64,000 nucleotides of DNA, taken from Rebecca billardiae RCC1528 (lineage: Eukaryota > Haptophyta). The position numbers and the translations under genes are program-made. Of the stretch, positions 54,672 through 64,000 are shown one piece after another. Every line of letters begins with the position of its first letter. The first letter of the stretch is position 1. The notes under the pieces were generated by a model that saw only the letters and a program-made list of their open reading frames with translations, did not search any database and had not been told where the DNA came from. The DNA lies in the NCBI GenBank assembly GCA_965240325.2, contig OZ251234.1:682001-746000 (forward strand), in the 5' to 3' direction.

Positions 54672-54922
54672 TACAGTTTACTAAGAATAAGAGACGCACA
54701 CAGCTCAGGCAGGCGAGATTTACAAGAGACGCACACAGCTCAGGCAGGCGAGATCGACGCCCGCCAACTGTCACCGCCCATGAAGCCGTCGCCGATGGCT
54801 GCGCCGCCGGAAAAGTCGTTCAGCCGTCCGCCTGCGAGGCCTGGATGAGGGCTGCGGCCGCCTCAGTACTGTCAATCTCGCCTGCCTGAGCTGTGTGCGT
54901 CTCTTATTCTTAGTAAACTGTA
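54672..54922. mobile_element. Small TIR element (TA target, pogo/mariner-like MITE)
   Basis: Inverted ends of about 50 bases: CAGTTTACTAAGAATAAGAG at the left and CTCTTATTCTTAGTAAACTG at the right, each bordered by TA. The left TIR's inner part (GAGACGCACACAGCTCAGGC) is tandemly doubled. Interior about 120 bases, non-coding. Relatives: 2205-2366 and the solo end at 50925-50975. Confidence 0.75.
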
Positions 54923-55133
54923 CTTTACAGCAGCGCGAGCGCCTCGGCGCTCGGCGGAAATAACGAAGCAGGCCACCCGCGCACGCAGTTCGCAGCGAGC
55001 GGGGGGATAGACCGGCGCGCGTGACCGTGGGCAGCGGGTTGTCATGAAACAACACCCAGAGGAGAGCTGGCACCCGTCCTCGCGACGTCGAGGCGCGACC
55101 GGCCGCGCAGTCGCGCGATCCGGCAGTACATGA

Positions 55134-55440
55134 TGTTGTATTAATCCCGAATTTCCTACGTGCACGATTTCTTTTTCTTCTCCGGGCGGTTGGCTCCAAC
55201 CGTCCGGATGGTCGAAGTATCCGGCACTGCCTGCAGAGCTGCAGGCGAAAGCTGCGCTGCCAGTTACGTATGGCGGCCGTTTGCCCCCCACCGCTTTTTG
55301 CATCCGTTTCTGAGCACCTGTGTGGGACGACTCCCGCACCGCCCGCTCGTCCGCACGGACGACGCTGCTGACGACGTCCGCAGGGACACTGTGATAAGCC
55401 CCTGCGTGACCGGGGAACTGGTAAGGCGGAATAAACATCA
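55134..55440 (+). repeat. 5' LTR of the copia element
   Basis: 307 bases, identical to the 3' LTR by direct reading. Contains a short palindromic stretch (CTGCAGAGCTGCAG) and TG...CA ends. Confidence 0.95.
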
Positions 55441-55475
55441 TGAGCTCAAGCGTGTGAACCCACGTACCGCCGGGC

Positions 55476-57461
55476 ATGGCCCATCCAGCCGGTCGCAGCG
55501 CCGCGGGTGTCGCGACGAACGCGCGGGCAATGATGCTCGCGTGCAGCGCGCTCTGCATCGAGCAGCCGAGTGAAAGCGCGCTGATGAACCAGATGCCCAC
55601 GCACGGCGTGGTGTACGAGTTCGGTGACTACCAGAAGGACATCCGTTACGCAACCTCGAATGTCCTCCGCCTGCAGGGCGGCTGCGCGCGCGGTACGAAC
55701 CGCGCGAGCATTGACGTGCCCGCGTGTGGCACTTGCGGTGACGACACCGCGGCGGGGGCCTGGATGGTCCCCGTGATCGACAACGTCGAGCACGAGCTCG
55801 ATGATGATGGGAATGGCAACGATGCCTACCCTTCACGGCATCCGCTGAGACCGATGCTGCGAGCGCCCCGACCATCCTCACGAGAGGACAGCTGGACGGG
55901 GCGCGAGGTGCTGCTCGATGACGGGCAGCAGCAGGTGATACACTCAAAGGACGTGTACATCATTGATGAGCGGTCGCTGGTCGAGGGGAGGCACACTCCA
56001 TTCGCGCTCAGCGATGACAATGCCGAGCTCGAGACTAAGCTGGGGGACGCCGCTGACGGCGAGCTCACCGGCGAGGGCGACGAGCATTTTGAGATTGAGG
56101 ACGGTGCTGCCGATGACGGCGGCGCTGCTGCTCATGACGACGGGGGCGCGGCGAGCGAAGCTGCGCAACCGAGCGCCGACGGCGATGACGCCGGAGGCGA
56201 TGACGACGCACGAGCTGGTGAGTCCGCGGCGCCCGAGCTGCCGCGCGACTACGACCCGATGCGACGAGACCGAGCGAGGCGGAGCAGACCAGCCGCGCAG
56301 ACGGTGCAGGCTGTTGTGAAGGCGCTCCCTGGCATGCGCCAGGCTGGGCGCGTGTGGTACCTACACTTGCGTAAGTGTTTGCTCGAACATGGGTTCGAGC
56401 CGTGCCCGAGCGCGCCGTGCATCTACTCGAAGGCAGTCGATGGCGGCTACGTGTTCGTCGGTCACTTTGTCGACGATCTGCTGATGATGAACATCTCGAA
56501 GGACAAGAACGCGTTGGACGCGCTGATGACGGCGTTGTTGACGCACTACGAGATGCAGGGCGCGGACTGCTTGAGCAAGTTCCTTGGCGCCGAATTTGAG
56601 ACCACGGTGGACGGACTTTTTACCCACCTGAACCAGTACATCGGTGATGTGTGCGAGCGCTTCCACCTGAGTGGAGAGCGCCACCCACCGACCCCCGAGT
56701 GCAGCGAGACGCGCGAGATCCCCCGCCCGCTGCAAGCCCTCCTGCTGCGCGCTGACCGCCAGCACTACCAGGAGATGACCGGTGCCCTCATGTACTGCAT
56801 GACGACGTGTCGTCCCGATATCGCACACGCCGTGAACATGCTGGCACGCCGGATGTCCAATCCCCGGCTCTACGACTTGACCGCCGCGAAGCGCACGCTC
56901 CGATACTTGCTCGGCACGCGTCGGCGCGGCATCCTGTTCCGGCACGCGACGCACGCACAACACCCTGATTTGGTGGCGTACGCGGACTCGGACTGGGCGA
57001 ACGATCGTGAAGATCGACGTTCTACGACGGGATACCTTGTTATGTACAACGGGGTCCCGATCTCGTGGCACAGCGGACTGCAGAGCGTGGTCGCGTTGTC
57101 TACGTGCGAGGCGGAGTACATCGCGCTGAGCGAGTGCTGCCGCGAGGTGATCTACCTGCGCGACCTGGTGACGTTTTTGAACGAGCCGGTCGTGGAGCCC
57201 ACGACGGTGATCTACGAGGATAACCAGGGCACGATCGATTTGACGAACAACCCGGTGCACCACAAGCGCACCAAGCACATTGACGTGAAGTACCATTTCA
57301 CGCGGCGCGCGCAAGCCGACGGCGCCGTGCTGATCCAGAAGGTGCCGACCGACGACAACCGGTCCGACATCATGACCAAGGCTACCGCGACGAGTACTTT
57401 TCTCAAGCACGTCGTGGCGATACTGCATGCTGTTCCACCACCTCCGCCGCCTTCGGCATGA
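55476..57461 (+). CDS. Truncated copia polyprotein: linker, partial reverse transcriptase, RNase H
   Basis: ATG at 55476, 661 residues, uninterrupted. The N-terminal third is acidic linker as found between integrase and reverse transcriptase (VIHSKDVYIIDERSLVEGRH). Reverse transcriptase starts in the middle of the domain at VKALPGMRQAGRVWYLHLRK, the equivalent of KALYGLKQAPRxWY, and includes the catalytic FVDDLLM box (about 56469). RNase H follows with VAYADSDWANDREDRRSTTG, LSTCEAEYIALSE and the typical HHKRTKHIDVKYHF tail. The earlier reverse transcriptase motifs, with the first catalytic Asp, are missing, so the protein should be inactive although the frame is intact. It would depend on a full-length relative for mobility. 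Confidence 0.9.
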   Translation: MAHPAGRSAAGVATNARAMMLACSALCIEQPSESALMNQMPTHGVVYEFGDYQKDIRYATSNVLRLQGGCARGTNRASIDVPACGTCGDDTAAGAWMVPVIDNVEHELDDDGNGNDAYPSRHPLRPMLRAPRPSSREDSWTGREVLLDDGQQQVIHSKDVYIIDERSLVEGRHTPFALSDDNAELETKLGDAADGELTGEGDEHFEIEDGAADDGGAAAHDDGGAASEAAQPSADGDDAGGDDDARAGESAAPELPRDYDPMRRDRARRSRPAAQTVQAVVKALPGMRQAGRVWYLHLRKCLLEHGFEPCPSAPCIYSKAVDGGYVFVGHFVDDLLMMNISKDKNALDALMTALLTHYEMQGADCLSKFLGAEFETTVDGLFTHLNQYIGDVCERFHLSGERHPPTPECSETREIPRPLQALLLRADRQHYQEMTGALMYCMTTCRPDIAHAVNMLARRMSNPRLYDLTAAKRTLRYLLGTRRRGILFRHATHAQHPDLVAYADSDWANDREDRRSTTGYLVMYNGVPISWHSGLQSVVALSTCEAEYIALSECCREVIYLRDLVTFLNEPVVEPTTVIYEDNQGTIDLTNNPVHHKRTKHIDVKYHFTRRAQADGAVLIQKVPTDDNRSDIMTKATATSTFLKHVVAILHAVPPPPPPSA

Positions 57462-57474
57462 TGTCGAGGGGGGG

Positions 57475-57781
57475 TGTTGTATTAATCCCGAATTTCCTAC
57501 GTGCACGATTTCTTTTTCTTCTCCGGGCGGTTGGCTCCAACCGTCCGGATGGTCGAAGTATCCGGCACTGCCTGCAGAGCTGCAGGCGAAAGCTGCGCTG
57601 CCAGTTACGTATGGCGGCCGTTTGCCCCCCACCGCTTTTTGCATCCGTTTCTGAGCACCTGTGTGGGACGACTCCCGCACCGCCCGCTCGTCCGCACGGA
57701 CGACGCTGCTGACGACGTCCGCAGGGACACTGTGATAAGCCCCTGCGTGACCGGGGAACTGGTAAGGCGGAATAAACATCA
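57475..57781 (+). repeat. 3' LTR of the copia element
   Basis: Identical to the 5' LTR; preceded by the purine tract at 57466-57474. Confidence 0.95.
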
Positions 57782-57786
57782 CATGA

Positions 57787-58673
<887 letters not shown>

Positions 58674-59164
58674 CATCATCATCAGGCGGTCATTTCATAT
58701 TTATTTGGGCCACGCACTGCACACCAGTGACACCAGCACGTGTACACGGACCACACACCGCTGCGTTTTTTGTCGGGCCTGGGCCGCAACCCGCGAACAA
58801 TTCACGCTTTTTTTCGCGATGCCCGCGGTTCTGCCTTCCCATTGGTCGGTCGATGGATCATCTCAACTTCTCCCGGGACAAAGTGAGACATATTATCTCA
58901 ATAGCATCTTTATGAATCTTTGGAATCAAAGTTGAAAGAGCCAATCGTCATCCCGAAAGGCACGATGATGCCGATTCGGCCTAGCTGCAATCTTGTTAGC
59001 ATCTCGGCCACTGTTCGCTGGATTTGTGCGGGTTTCTCAGCGGTCGAAGGGGTCTCAAGCAAAGTTGAAGGCTTGCGGGAGCGGAAAACTAGGAGACCGC
59101 GGCGAAGTGGCGACAGCTTGCGAAGGGCGTCCACGATGGGCCATACGGCTTACTGTGCAAGGCA

Positions 59165-59275
59165 ACTCGTGCGGGATCGGGCGCGTACGGCGACGTTTGC
59201 ATGGTCGTCAATGCGCAGGGTGGGCGGCCTGCGGTGAAACTCACACGACGCCCGACCGCTGGCAACCACACCGCC
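59165..59275 (+). pseudogene. Protein-kinase N-lobe fragment, copy 1
   Basis: The frame reads GSGAYGDVCMVVNAQGGR and then PAVKLTRR: a complete Gly-rich loop (GxGxxGxV) and the VAxK lysine at the usual spacing of 14 residues. After this the frame loses similarity, so catalytic loop and activation segment are absent. A related fragment on the opposite strand is near 61225-61400. Confidence 0.5.
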
Positions 59276-59334
59276 GTCAGGCCGAGCTTGGCCGCACCCC
59301 GCGTGCGGCGTGGACCGGCCGCCGAGTGGCTTGC

Positions 59335-59540
59335 GGCCCGCTCAGCACGTACGTCGTCTCACGCATCGGGCCGAAGCAGAAGCGGCGGTACATGAAGCTG
59401 GCAGACTCGGTCATGGAGTGCTTGTCGGTGCCGTCGAACGTCCACCCACCGACGTCCGTGCCGATGCCAAACTCCTTCTGCTGGCATCCGAGGCACTCGA
59501 TGATCACGCCCTTCGCCTTCGGCTTGTGGAGGCGTCCACG
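59335..59540 (-). CDS. Unrecognised coding-like exon
   Basis: The minus strand encodes KGVIIECLGCQQKEFGIG, TDVGGWTFDGTDKHSMTESA and SFMYRRFCFGPMRETTYVLS with strongly G/C-ended codons and no low complexity, unlike shadow frames nearby. No start, stop or splice sites could be fixed, and no family is recognised. It lies between the kinase fragment (opposite strand) and a conserved PNQYGYAVDASTS motif (about 59545-59580) that recurs near 61130-61180. Confidence 0.35.
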
Positions 59541-59580
59541 GCGTACCCGTATTGATTGGGACAGGCGATGCGCGAGGACA

Positions 59581-61224
59581 GCTGAGGGCAAGCCAGCCCG
59601 CGCGGTCCGAGCGTGCGCAGCGCGCGCCGCTGGGCTTGCGTGGCGGCAACAGGCTCCGTTGTGCGGCAGACGGTCGAGTCCGGGGCGCACACGTGCTGAC
59701 GCAGTCGCCTACGCAACTGGCTTCGGCTGCCGTGCCTTCGCGGTCGTGCACCAAGCCTGCGTCGCCGCGCGCCGACGCGCCGCCGGCGCGGCGGAGTGCG
59801 GGACGCGGTGCCGCCGCCAGTCAGTCGTCCGGCTGACGAGTCCGCGTCGTTCAGTCACACACGGACGACGGCTGCCGCGTAATGACCGGGCTGGCCCGCG
59901 GCCGCCCACCCAGCCAGTCCCAGGGTGTCCGGAGTCGTGACCGTTGGCAACGGTCACGACAGTGCTCAGGCCTCCTCCGAGAAGTTCGGCGCGTCGGGCT
60001 CGATCGTCATGCCGGCTGTCATGCCGCGCGCGCTAAATATTATCGTCGTCGATCGATTAATAATCTAAACGGGCGCCGTCGCCATTGCAAACTTATTCAA
60101 AACTTAAACTACGTCCGTACCGTCGGCTAGTACCGCTCAGATACTGCTCCAGCAGTCAGACTGTCAGTCCGACGGTCACTCCGGGACCGCCGGACTCAGA
60201 CTCAGTGCGTGACTTGTACTCTCCGGACCGGCACGGATGACCGCACGGTCCGACAGACGAGTCGGATCGACGGAGACAGGAGAGCCAGACTGAGACACGC
60301 GTCAGTTCGATAACGTGAGACAGTCATAGCACCGTACTCCGTAGTAGCCGACGAGGGCTCGGACAGTCGGACTCGACGTGTCAGTCCGTCAGACCGTCCG
60401 CCGTACGCGTCAGTGACGAGACAGCGGCGCCAGTCGGTCGCCACGGTCGAGTGCGGCACCGGGGCGGGAGCCGGAGCCGCTGTCCGAGTGGCACGCGGGT
60501 CCGAGCAGTTACACCGTGACGCCCGGCCTAAGTCGGTCCGCGCAAGACAGAAGTCGTGAGAAGACGCCGGCGGATCTGATCTGACTTACTGAGACTGAGC
60601 AGATGGCATCATATTCATATATAGCAGCATGCTGATCATATAAGTATATAGATAGCATCAGCCGTACCGCAGCAGTAAGGCTGATGTAGGCCGCCTGCGC
60701 GGCCCTGAGCGGGAGCCTGATGCCAGCTGACTCCTGTCTGAGGCGCGCCCGGCGCTGCCGCGCCCGGCACCCGGCTCCGGCGCGGCCGGTGCAGGTCAGC
60801 CGTCACTCGTCAGGGTGTCAGCGGTCAGGACCGCGTCCGGCGTCCAAAATCTACGAGTCTGTCCGCGGTCTCGGCGCCCGGGTCCGGACCTTGAAGTCAC
60901 TCAGCTGCGTCCGATGCCGCCATCCACAGAGGTATACAAAGTCCGTCTCCACGATCGTCAGAGTCACGCCGCCTCCTGACTAAGGCCGCCGGGCGCGCGC
61001 GCGTCGCGCCCCGGCCGTGAGGTGATCGTGAAGAACTGCGCGCGCGTACGGCGCGCGCGCGTGCCGCGAGGGCTGAATTGGAATGGAACCCTGCCGTGCC
61101 AGGATATGCCCATCGCCCTCTGTCCTCGGGCGTCGCCCGTCCCAATGAATACTGGTACGCAGTGGACACCTCCACCTGCAGGCGTACAAGCGAACGGCGG
61201 CGGGCGACGAGGGGCACTGTGATG
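59581..61224. other. No secure gene
   Basis: Between 60130 and 60480 short motifs of the type GTCAGTCCG and CGGACTGAC are unusually frequent on both strands. Around 61125-61185 the plus strand repeats the PNEYWYAVDTST motif noted at 59545. No continuous gene. Confidence 0.4.
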
Positions 61225-61400
61225 TGCGTGCTGCATCCAGGCAGCGCGCCGGACGCGTACCTGAGCTTCCTGAGAAGCTGGGCCTTGCATCGGGCTGTGC
61301 TGTTCTCGGCGGACGCGCGTCGTGTGAGCTTCACCATAGCCAGCCCACCCTGGGTGTCGACGACCTTGTAAACATCGCCATGCGTGCTCGTCATCGTACC
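61225..61400 (-). pseudogene. Protein-kinase N-lobe fragment, copy 2
   Basis: Minus-strand frame MTSTHGDVYKVVDTQGG, MVKLTRRASAEN and AQLLRKLRYASGALPG. It aligns with copy 1 (GDVxxVVxxQGG, VKLTRR) and with the lysine and helix C of serine/threonine kinases, but the Gly-rich loop is damaged (first glycines replaced). No further kinase motifs follow. Confidence 0.45.
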
Positions 61401-61602
61401 GCATAACGGTTCAGCCTCTCCGTAAGCCGCAGATGGGACATCCATCTGCTCGACTCCTCGCTGGGGAGCCTCGGGTCGCGCGCCGAATTCACCGACTTGC
61501 GCGACCTCAGCAGCCGGCCGAGCGGCGCCCAGCCGCGCATGCTTGCCCCCTCAGCACGGCGCGGCGCGGCGTGCACTCGGGCCAACGGGTGCCGCACGAC
61601 AT

Positions 61603-61800
61603 TTAGATAAAGAGCTTCTGCTCCTGCACTCGCAGGTTCCATAGCACGAGCGCGCCCAAGGCGAAGAGGAAGGCGTCGACGGGTGCGGGCAGCGCGTGTT
61701 CGTCGTGCTCCCCCGAGGAGCGCGCCGAGGGCAACGCCACGTGCGCGGCGCCGGCGACGCCGGGCAGCGTGCTCATGGTGTCGTTGAGGAATTCCGAGAT
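61603..61800 (-). CDS. C-terminal exon of a possible tail-anchored protein (tentative)
   Basis: The frame ends in a hydrophobic helix and short basic/polar tail (VDAFLFALGALVLWNLRVQE then QKLFI and stop), preceded by NDTMSTLPGVAGAAHVALP. The upstream boundary could not be set. No family recognised. Confidence 0.25.
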   Translation of the reverse strand: MSEFLNDTMSTLPGVAGAAHVALPSARSSGEHDEHALPAPVDAFLFALGALVLWNLRVQEQKLFI

Positions 61801-62222
61801 TCCTCTCCCAGACGAGGCGGCGGCGGTGAGGCCGCGCCGCCCTGCTTGGAAGGAGCTCCGACTCCCAAGAGGGCCTTCGGCTGCAAAGCTGATTCTCTTC
61901 CGATCTCCTAGCCGATCTTCGTTTAGTCTATTGGTCCGACGAAGCACAGAAAATGTTTTTTTGGGGGCCTCGGCGTGCCGATCTCGCACGTTAGTTTGGC
62001 AAGCGGTACAGAAACGCTGCGCGCTGTCACACGGGCACGGCCCCACTGCTGCCACAGCGGCACAGCGGCACCGAGTGGCCAGTGGGGCTCTGACCCCTCT
62101 AGATCATTTGACGACGATATAGATATATATCTGTGACATAGGCGCCTGAGATTGACACTGCGGAGACGGAGTCGGTGGTTATTTACTACGGCATATAGGT
62201 GCCGTCGGAGTGATGATGATGA
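61801..62222. other. No gene recognised
   Basis: Only short frames; an AT-rich patch GATATAGATATATATC around 62117 precedes the stop of the minus-strand metalloprotease gene. Confidence 0.5.
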
Positions 62223-64000
62223 TCAAACGTTGTCCGCGATGGCGCGCCTGATCTTGCGCATCAGTGTGTTGGCGAACATGCGCGCCGTGGCATCCGCGCG
62301 TGACGTCAGCGGCGGCATGAGCGGCGGCAGCCACGATTCGCCGTCGCCGTCGCCGAGTCCCGCCGCCGCGGCGAGCGCCGCAGCGTCGCGCACGGGGCCA
62401 AAGCCTCGGGCGAGGGCCACGCTGAGCTGCTCCAGCAGCGCCGTCGTGGCGCCGTGCACCGCGTACATGTTGAACGGCGGCGCGTCGTCGGCCGTCTGCG
62501 CGCGCGCGACCGTGCCGTTGGCGGTCACGCGGTGCAGCCGCACCAGCGCCTCGACCCACGCGCCCTGCGTCGCGCGCTCGAGCTCCTCGAGGTGCGCGGC
62601 GGCGCGTGGAGCGGGCGGCGCGGCGGCGGCGCGGCGCGGCGGCTCGAGCAGCGGGCGCAGCACGCACGCGCTCACGCGCGCGAGCAGGTGCGCGGAGGAC
62701 TGCACGCTCAGCGCGCCGCGGTGCTCCTCGCGCACGTCCAGCGCGTACCACGGCAGCAGCTGCTGCTCCAGCAGCGGCACGACTGCGCCGCCACTGGGGC
62801 CGGTGGCCGCGCCCGCGCCGCCGCCGCCCACCGCCGCAAACTCTGCGCCCGGCGCCGCCGGCGTGGGCGCGAGCGCGTCAGCGGCTGCCGCCTCCTCGGC
62901 CTCGTCATCGTCGTGGTCGGCTCGCGCCCAGCCGGGCGCACGCGTCGCGGCCTCCGTGTCGAGCCAGCCCAGCAGGTCCGTCCACGCCAGCTGCTCCACG
63001 TCCGTAAGCAGCCCGATCAGCTTGGCGCGCCGCCTGAGCGCGGCCTGTACCCACTCGGCATAAGGCGTGAGGAGCCCCCACTTGTACACCGGGTCGTTGA
63101 ACGTCGCCGCGCGCGGGAGGAGCTCGGCCGGCGGCAGCGCGAGCTCGCGGTCGGTGAGCAGCGCGCACGCGCCGTCGAGCGCGCGCGCGCGCGCGCGCGG
63201 CGCGATCGGCGCGGAGAGCGCCGCGCGGTCGGTGCGGTTGTACCGGAGGCCGCGCGCGTGCTGGGCGTAGACGGGCGCGCACGTGCCCCACAGCCGGCCG
63301 AGCGCGCTGGTGGCCGTGGCGTGGACGCGCTCGTACTGGCGCAGCCAGACCGTGTCGTGCGGCTCGGCCCACTCCACCGCCGCGCGCACGAGCCGCTGCG
63401 CCATCTTCGCCTGCCCCGCGCACCAGCGCACCGGGTCGGCGGTGAGGTCGTAGCGCATGGCCATCGGGTCGTGCGACGCGCTGGCGTCGCCGTCGTCTGC
63501 GCGGTCGAGCTCGCGCGGCCGCGCGGCGACCTCGGCGGCGATGGCGAGCAGCGCGGCGTGGCGCTCGTCGTGCGTGCCCGCGGGCAGCTCCGCGTACCCG
63601 TACCGGATCGCAAACTCGTCGTACGGCCCGATGCGCTCCATGAAGTACGCACCCTGCGCCGCTGCGTCCTCGGCCACCACCGGGGGTACGTAGTCCATCA
63701 CGGACGAGGCGACCAGCCCCGTCTGCTTGGAGCGCGCGTGAATCTCGTCCGGGCCGTACAGCGCGCTCGCCTTGAAGTTGTGCCGCAGCCCCAGCGTGTG
63801 CCCCACCTCGTGCGCCACCACGTCCGTCAGCCCCTGCGCGATGAACTCCGACGGCACGGGGGCGCCCGGCCGCAGGCTGCCGCGCGCCAGCAGCTGCGCG
63901 TGCAGCAGCGCGAGAGGCGCGTCCGCCGAGCGCTCGCACGCGGGCGGGCGGCCGCGGCGCCGCGCGCCGCGCTGCTCGTGCGCGTGCGCGTGGGCAGCGT
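62223..64000 (-). CDS. DUF4953-like zinc metalloprotease, 5' partial
   Basis: The frame is open from the right edge of the window (591 codons visible) to TGA at 62223-62225; the N-terminus lies outside. The zinc site is HEVGHTLGLRHNFKAS (about 63812-63765), with three His ligands and the catalytic Glu, followed by SSVMDYVPPVV, the Met-turn region, and RIGPYDEFAIRYGYAEL. This arrangement is characteristic of the DUF4953/DUF5117 zinc-dependent metalloproteases known mainly from bacteria and also from some algae. C-terminal to it are helical regions and an acidic/Ala insertion (DHDDDEAEEAAAADA). The protein ends RKIRRAIADNV. No intron is seen in the visible part. Location (secreted or organellar) cannot be judged without the N-terminus. 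Confidence 0.8.
   Translation of the reverse strand, partial: AAHAHAHEQRGARRRGRPPACERSADAPLALLHAQLLARGSLRPGAPVPSEFIAQGLTDVVAHEVGHTLGLRHNFKASALYGPDEIHARSKQTGLVASSVMDYVPPVVAEDAAAQGAYFMERIGPYDEFAIRYGYAELPAGTHDERHAALLAIAAEVAARPRELDRADDGDASASHDPMAMRYDLTADPVRWCAGQAKMAQRLVRAAVEWAEPHDTVWLRQYERVHATATSALGRLWGTCAPVYAQHARGLRYNRTDRAALSAPIAPRARARALDGACALLTDRELALPPAELLPRAATFNDPVYKWGLLTPYAEWVQAALRRRAKLIGLLTDVEQLAWTDLLGWLDTEAATRAPGWARADHDDDEAEEAAAADALAPTPAAPGAEFAAVGGGGAGAATGPSGGAVVPLLEQQLLPWYALDVREEHRGALSVQSSAHLLARVSACVLRPLLEPPRRAAAAPPAPRAAAHLEELERATQGAWVEALVRLHRVTANGTVARAQTADDAPPFNMYAVHGATTALLEQLSVALARGFGPVRDAAALAAAAGLGDGDGESWLPPLMPPLTSRADATARMFANTLMRKIRRAIADNV

Larger units (their letters stand above)
55134..57781 (+). 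mobile_element. Ty1/copia LTR retrotransposon, internally deleted, recent insertion
   Basis: Two identical 307-bp LTRs (55134-55440 and 57475-57781) start TGTTGTATTAATCCC and end AATAAACATCA. The element is bordered by the 5-bp target duplication CATGA (55129-55133 and 57782-57786). A purine tract (GAGGGGGGG) precedes the 3' LTR. I could not identify a primer-binding site after the 5' LTR. Total 2648 bp, about half the usual length, because gag, protease, integrase core and the first part of reverse transcriptase are absent. Confidence 0.95.

Overview
The window looks like nuclear DNA of a GC-rich unicellular eukaryote, most plausibly an alga of the haptophyte or pelagophyte type (inference; no marker gene fixes the lineage). 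The reasons are: a clear peroxin-7 (PEX7) gene, spliced genes with GT-AG introns using GTGCGC/GTGTGC donors, an SPPPP-rich extensin/pherophorin-like surface protein, mitochondrial and secretory leaders, a Ty1/copia retrotransposon, and a very high load of inverted duplications, satellites and short transposable elements. There are no operons, rRNA, tRNA or CRISPR arrays that I can support.

Layout. 0-2 kb: 3' part of an OTU-type cysteine protease-like protein. 2-3 kb: transposon scraps. 3.3-4.4 kb (-): glycosyltransferase-like secretory protein. 4.6-7 kb: very GC-rich acidic exon (+) and an armadillo-like gene (-). 7.2-8.3 kb: 400-bp inverted repeat. 8.65-9.8 kb: BED zinc-finger (hAT-like) exon between two arrays of the hexamer ACTCGC, followed by two long hairpins. 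11.2-18.4 kb: a 7.2-kb composite of two abutting giant hairpins enclosed in a shorter outer inverted repeat. 18.6-19.6 kb: FkbM-type methyltransferase. 21.4-27.2 kb: two copies of a 0.75-kb pogo-like non-autonomous element and a 194-bp satellite. 27.5-32 kb: several dispersed repeat families, including a 271-bp element with its target duplication. 32.6-37 kb: two spliced genes, divergently arranged, encoding a predicted mitochondrial protein (-) and a type I membrane protein (+). 37-47.8 kb: microsatellite-bearing repeats, a decayed copy of the armadillo-like gene, a 5'-truncated retroelement tail, a palindromic 22-bp minisatellite and another inverted repeat. 47.8-49.2 kb: frameshifted NACHT/WD40 (STAND NTPase) pseudogene. 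49.9-50.9 kb (-): PEX7. 52.8-54 kb: class I methyltransferase. 54.5-54.9 kb: duplicated PEX7 5' fragment joined to a small TIR element. 55.1-57.8 kb: recently inserted, internally deleted copia element with identical 307-bp LTRs and CATGA target duplication. 59-61.4 kb: two protein-kinase N-lobe fragments. 62.2-64 kb (-): DUF4953-like zinc metalloprotease running off the window.

The convincing cellular genes are the glycosyltransferase-like gene, the FkbM methyltransferase, the mitochondrial/surface-protein pair, PEX7, the second methyltransferase and the metalloprotease. They do not form an evident pathway, although three (glycosyltransferase-like, FkbM, second methyltransferase) have hydrophobic N-terminal segments and could act on secreted glycans. 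Most of the remaining DNA is transposon- or duplication-derived, and the excess of inverted (rather than direct) duplications is the most striking property of the window.
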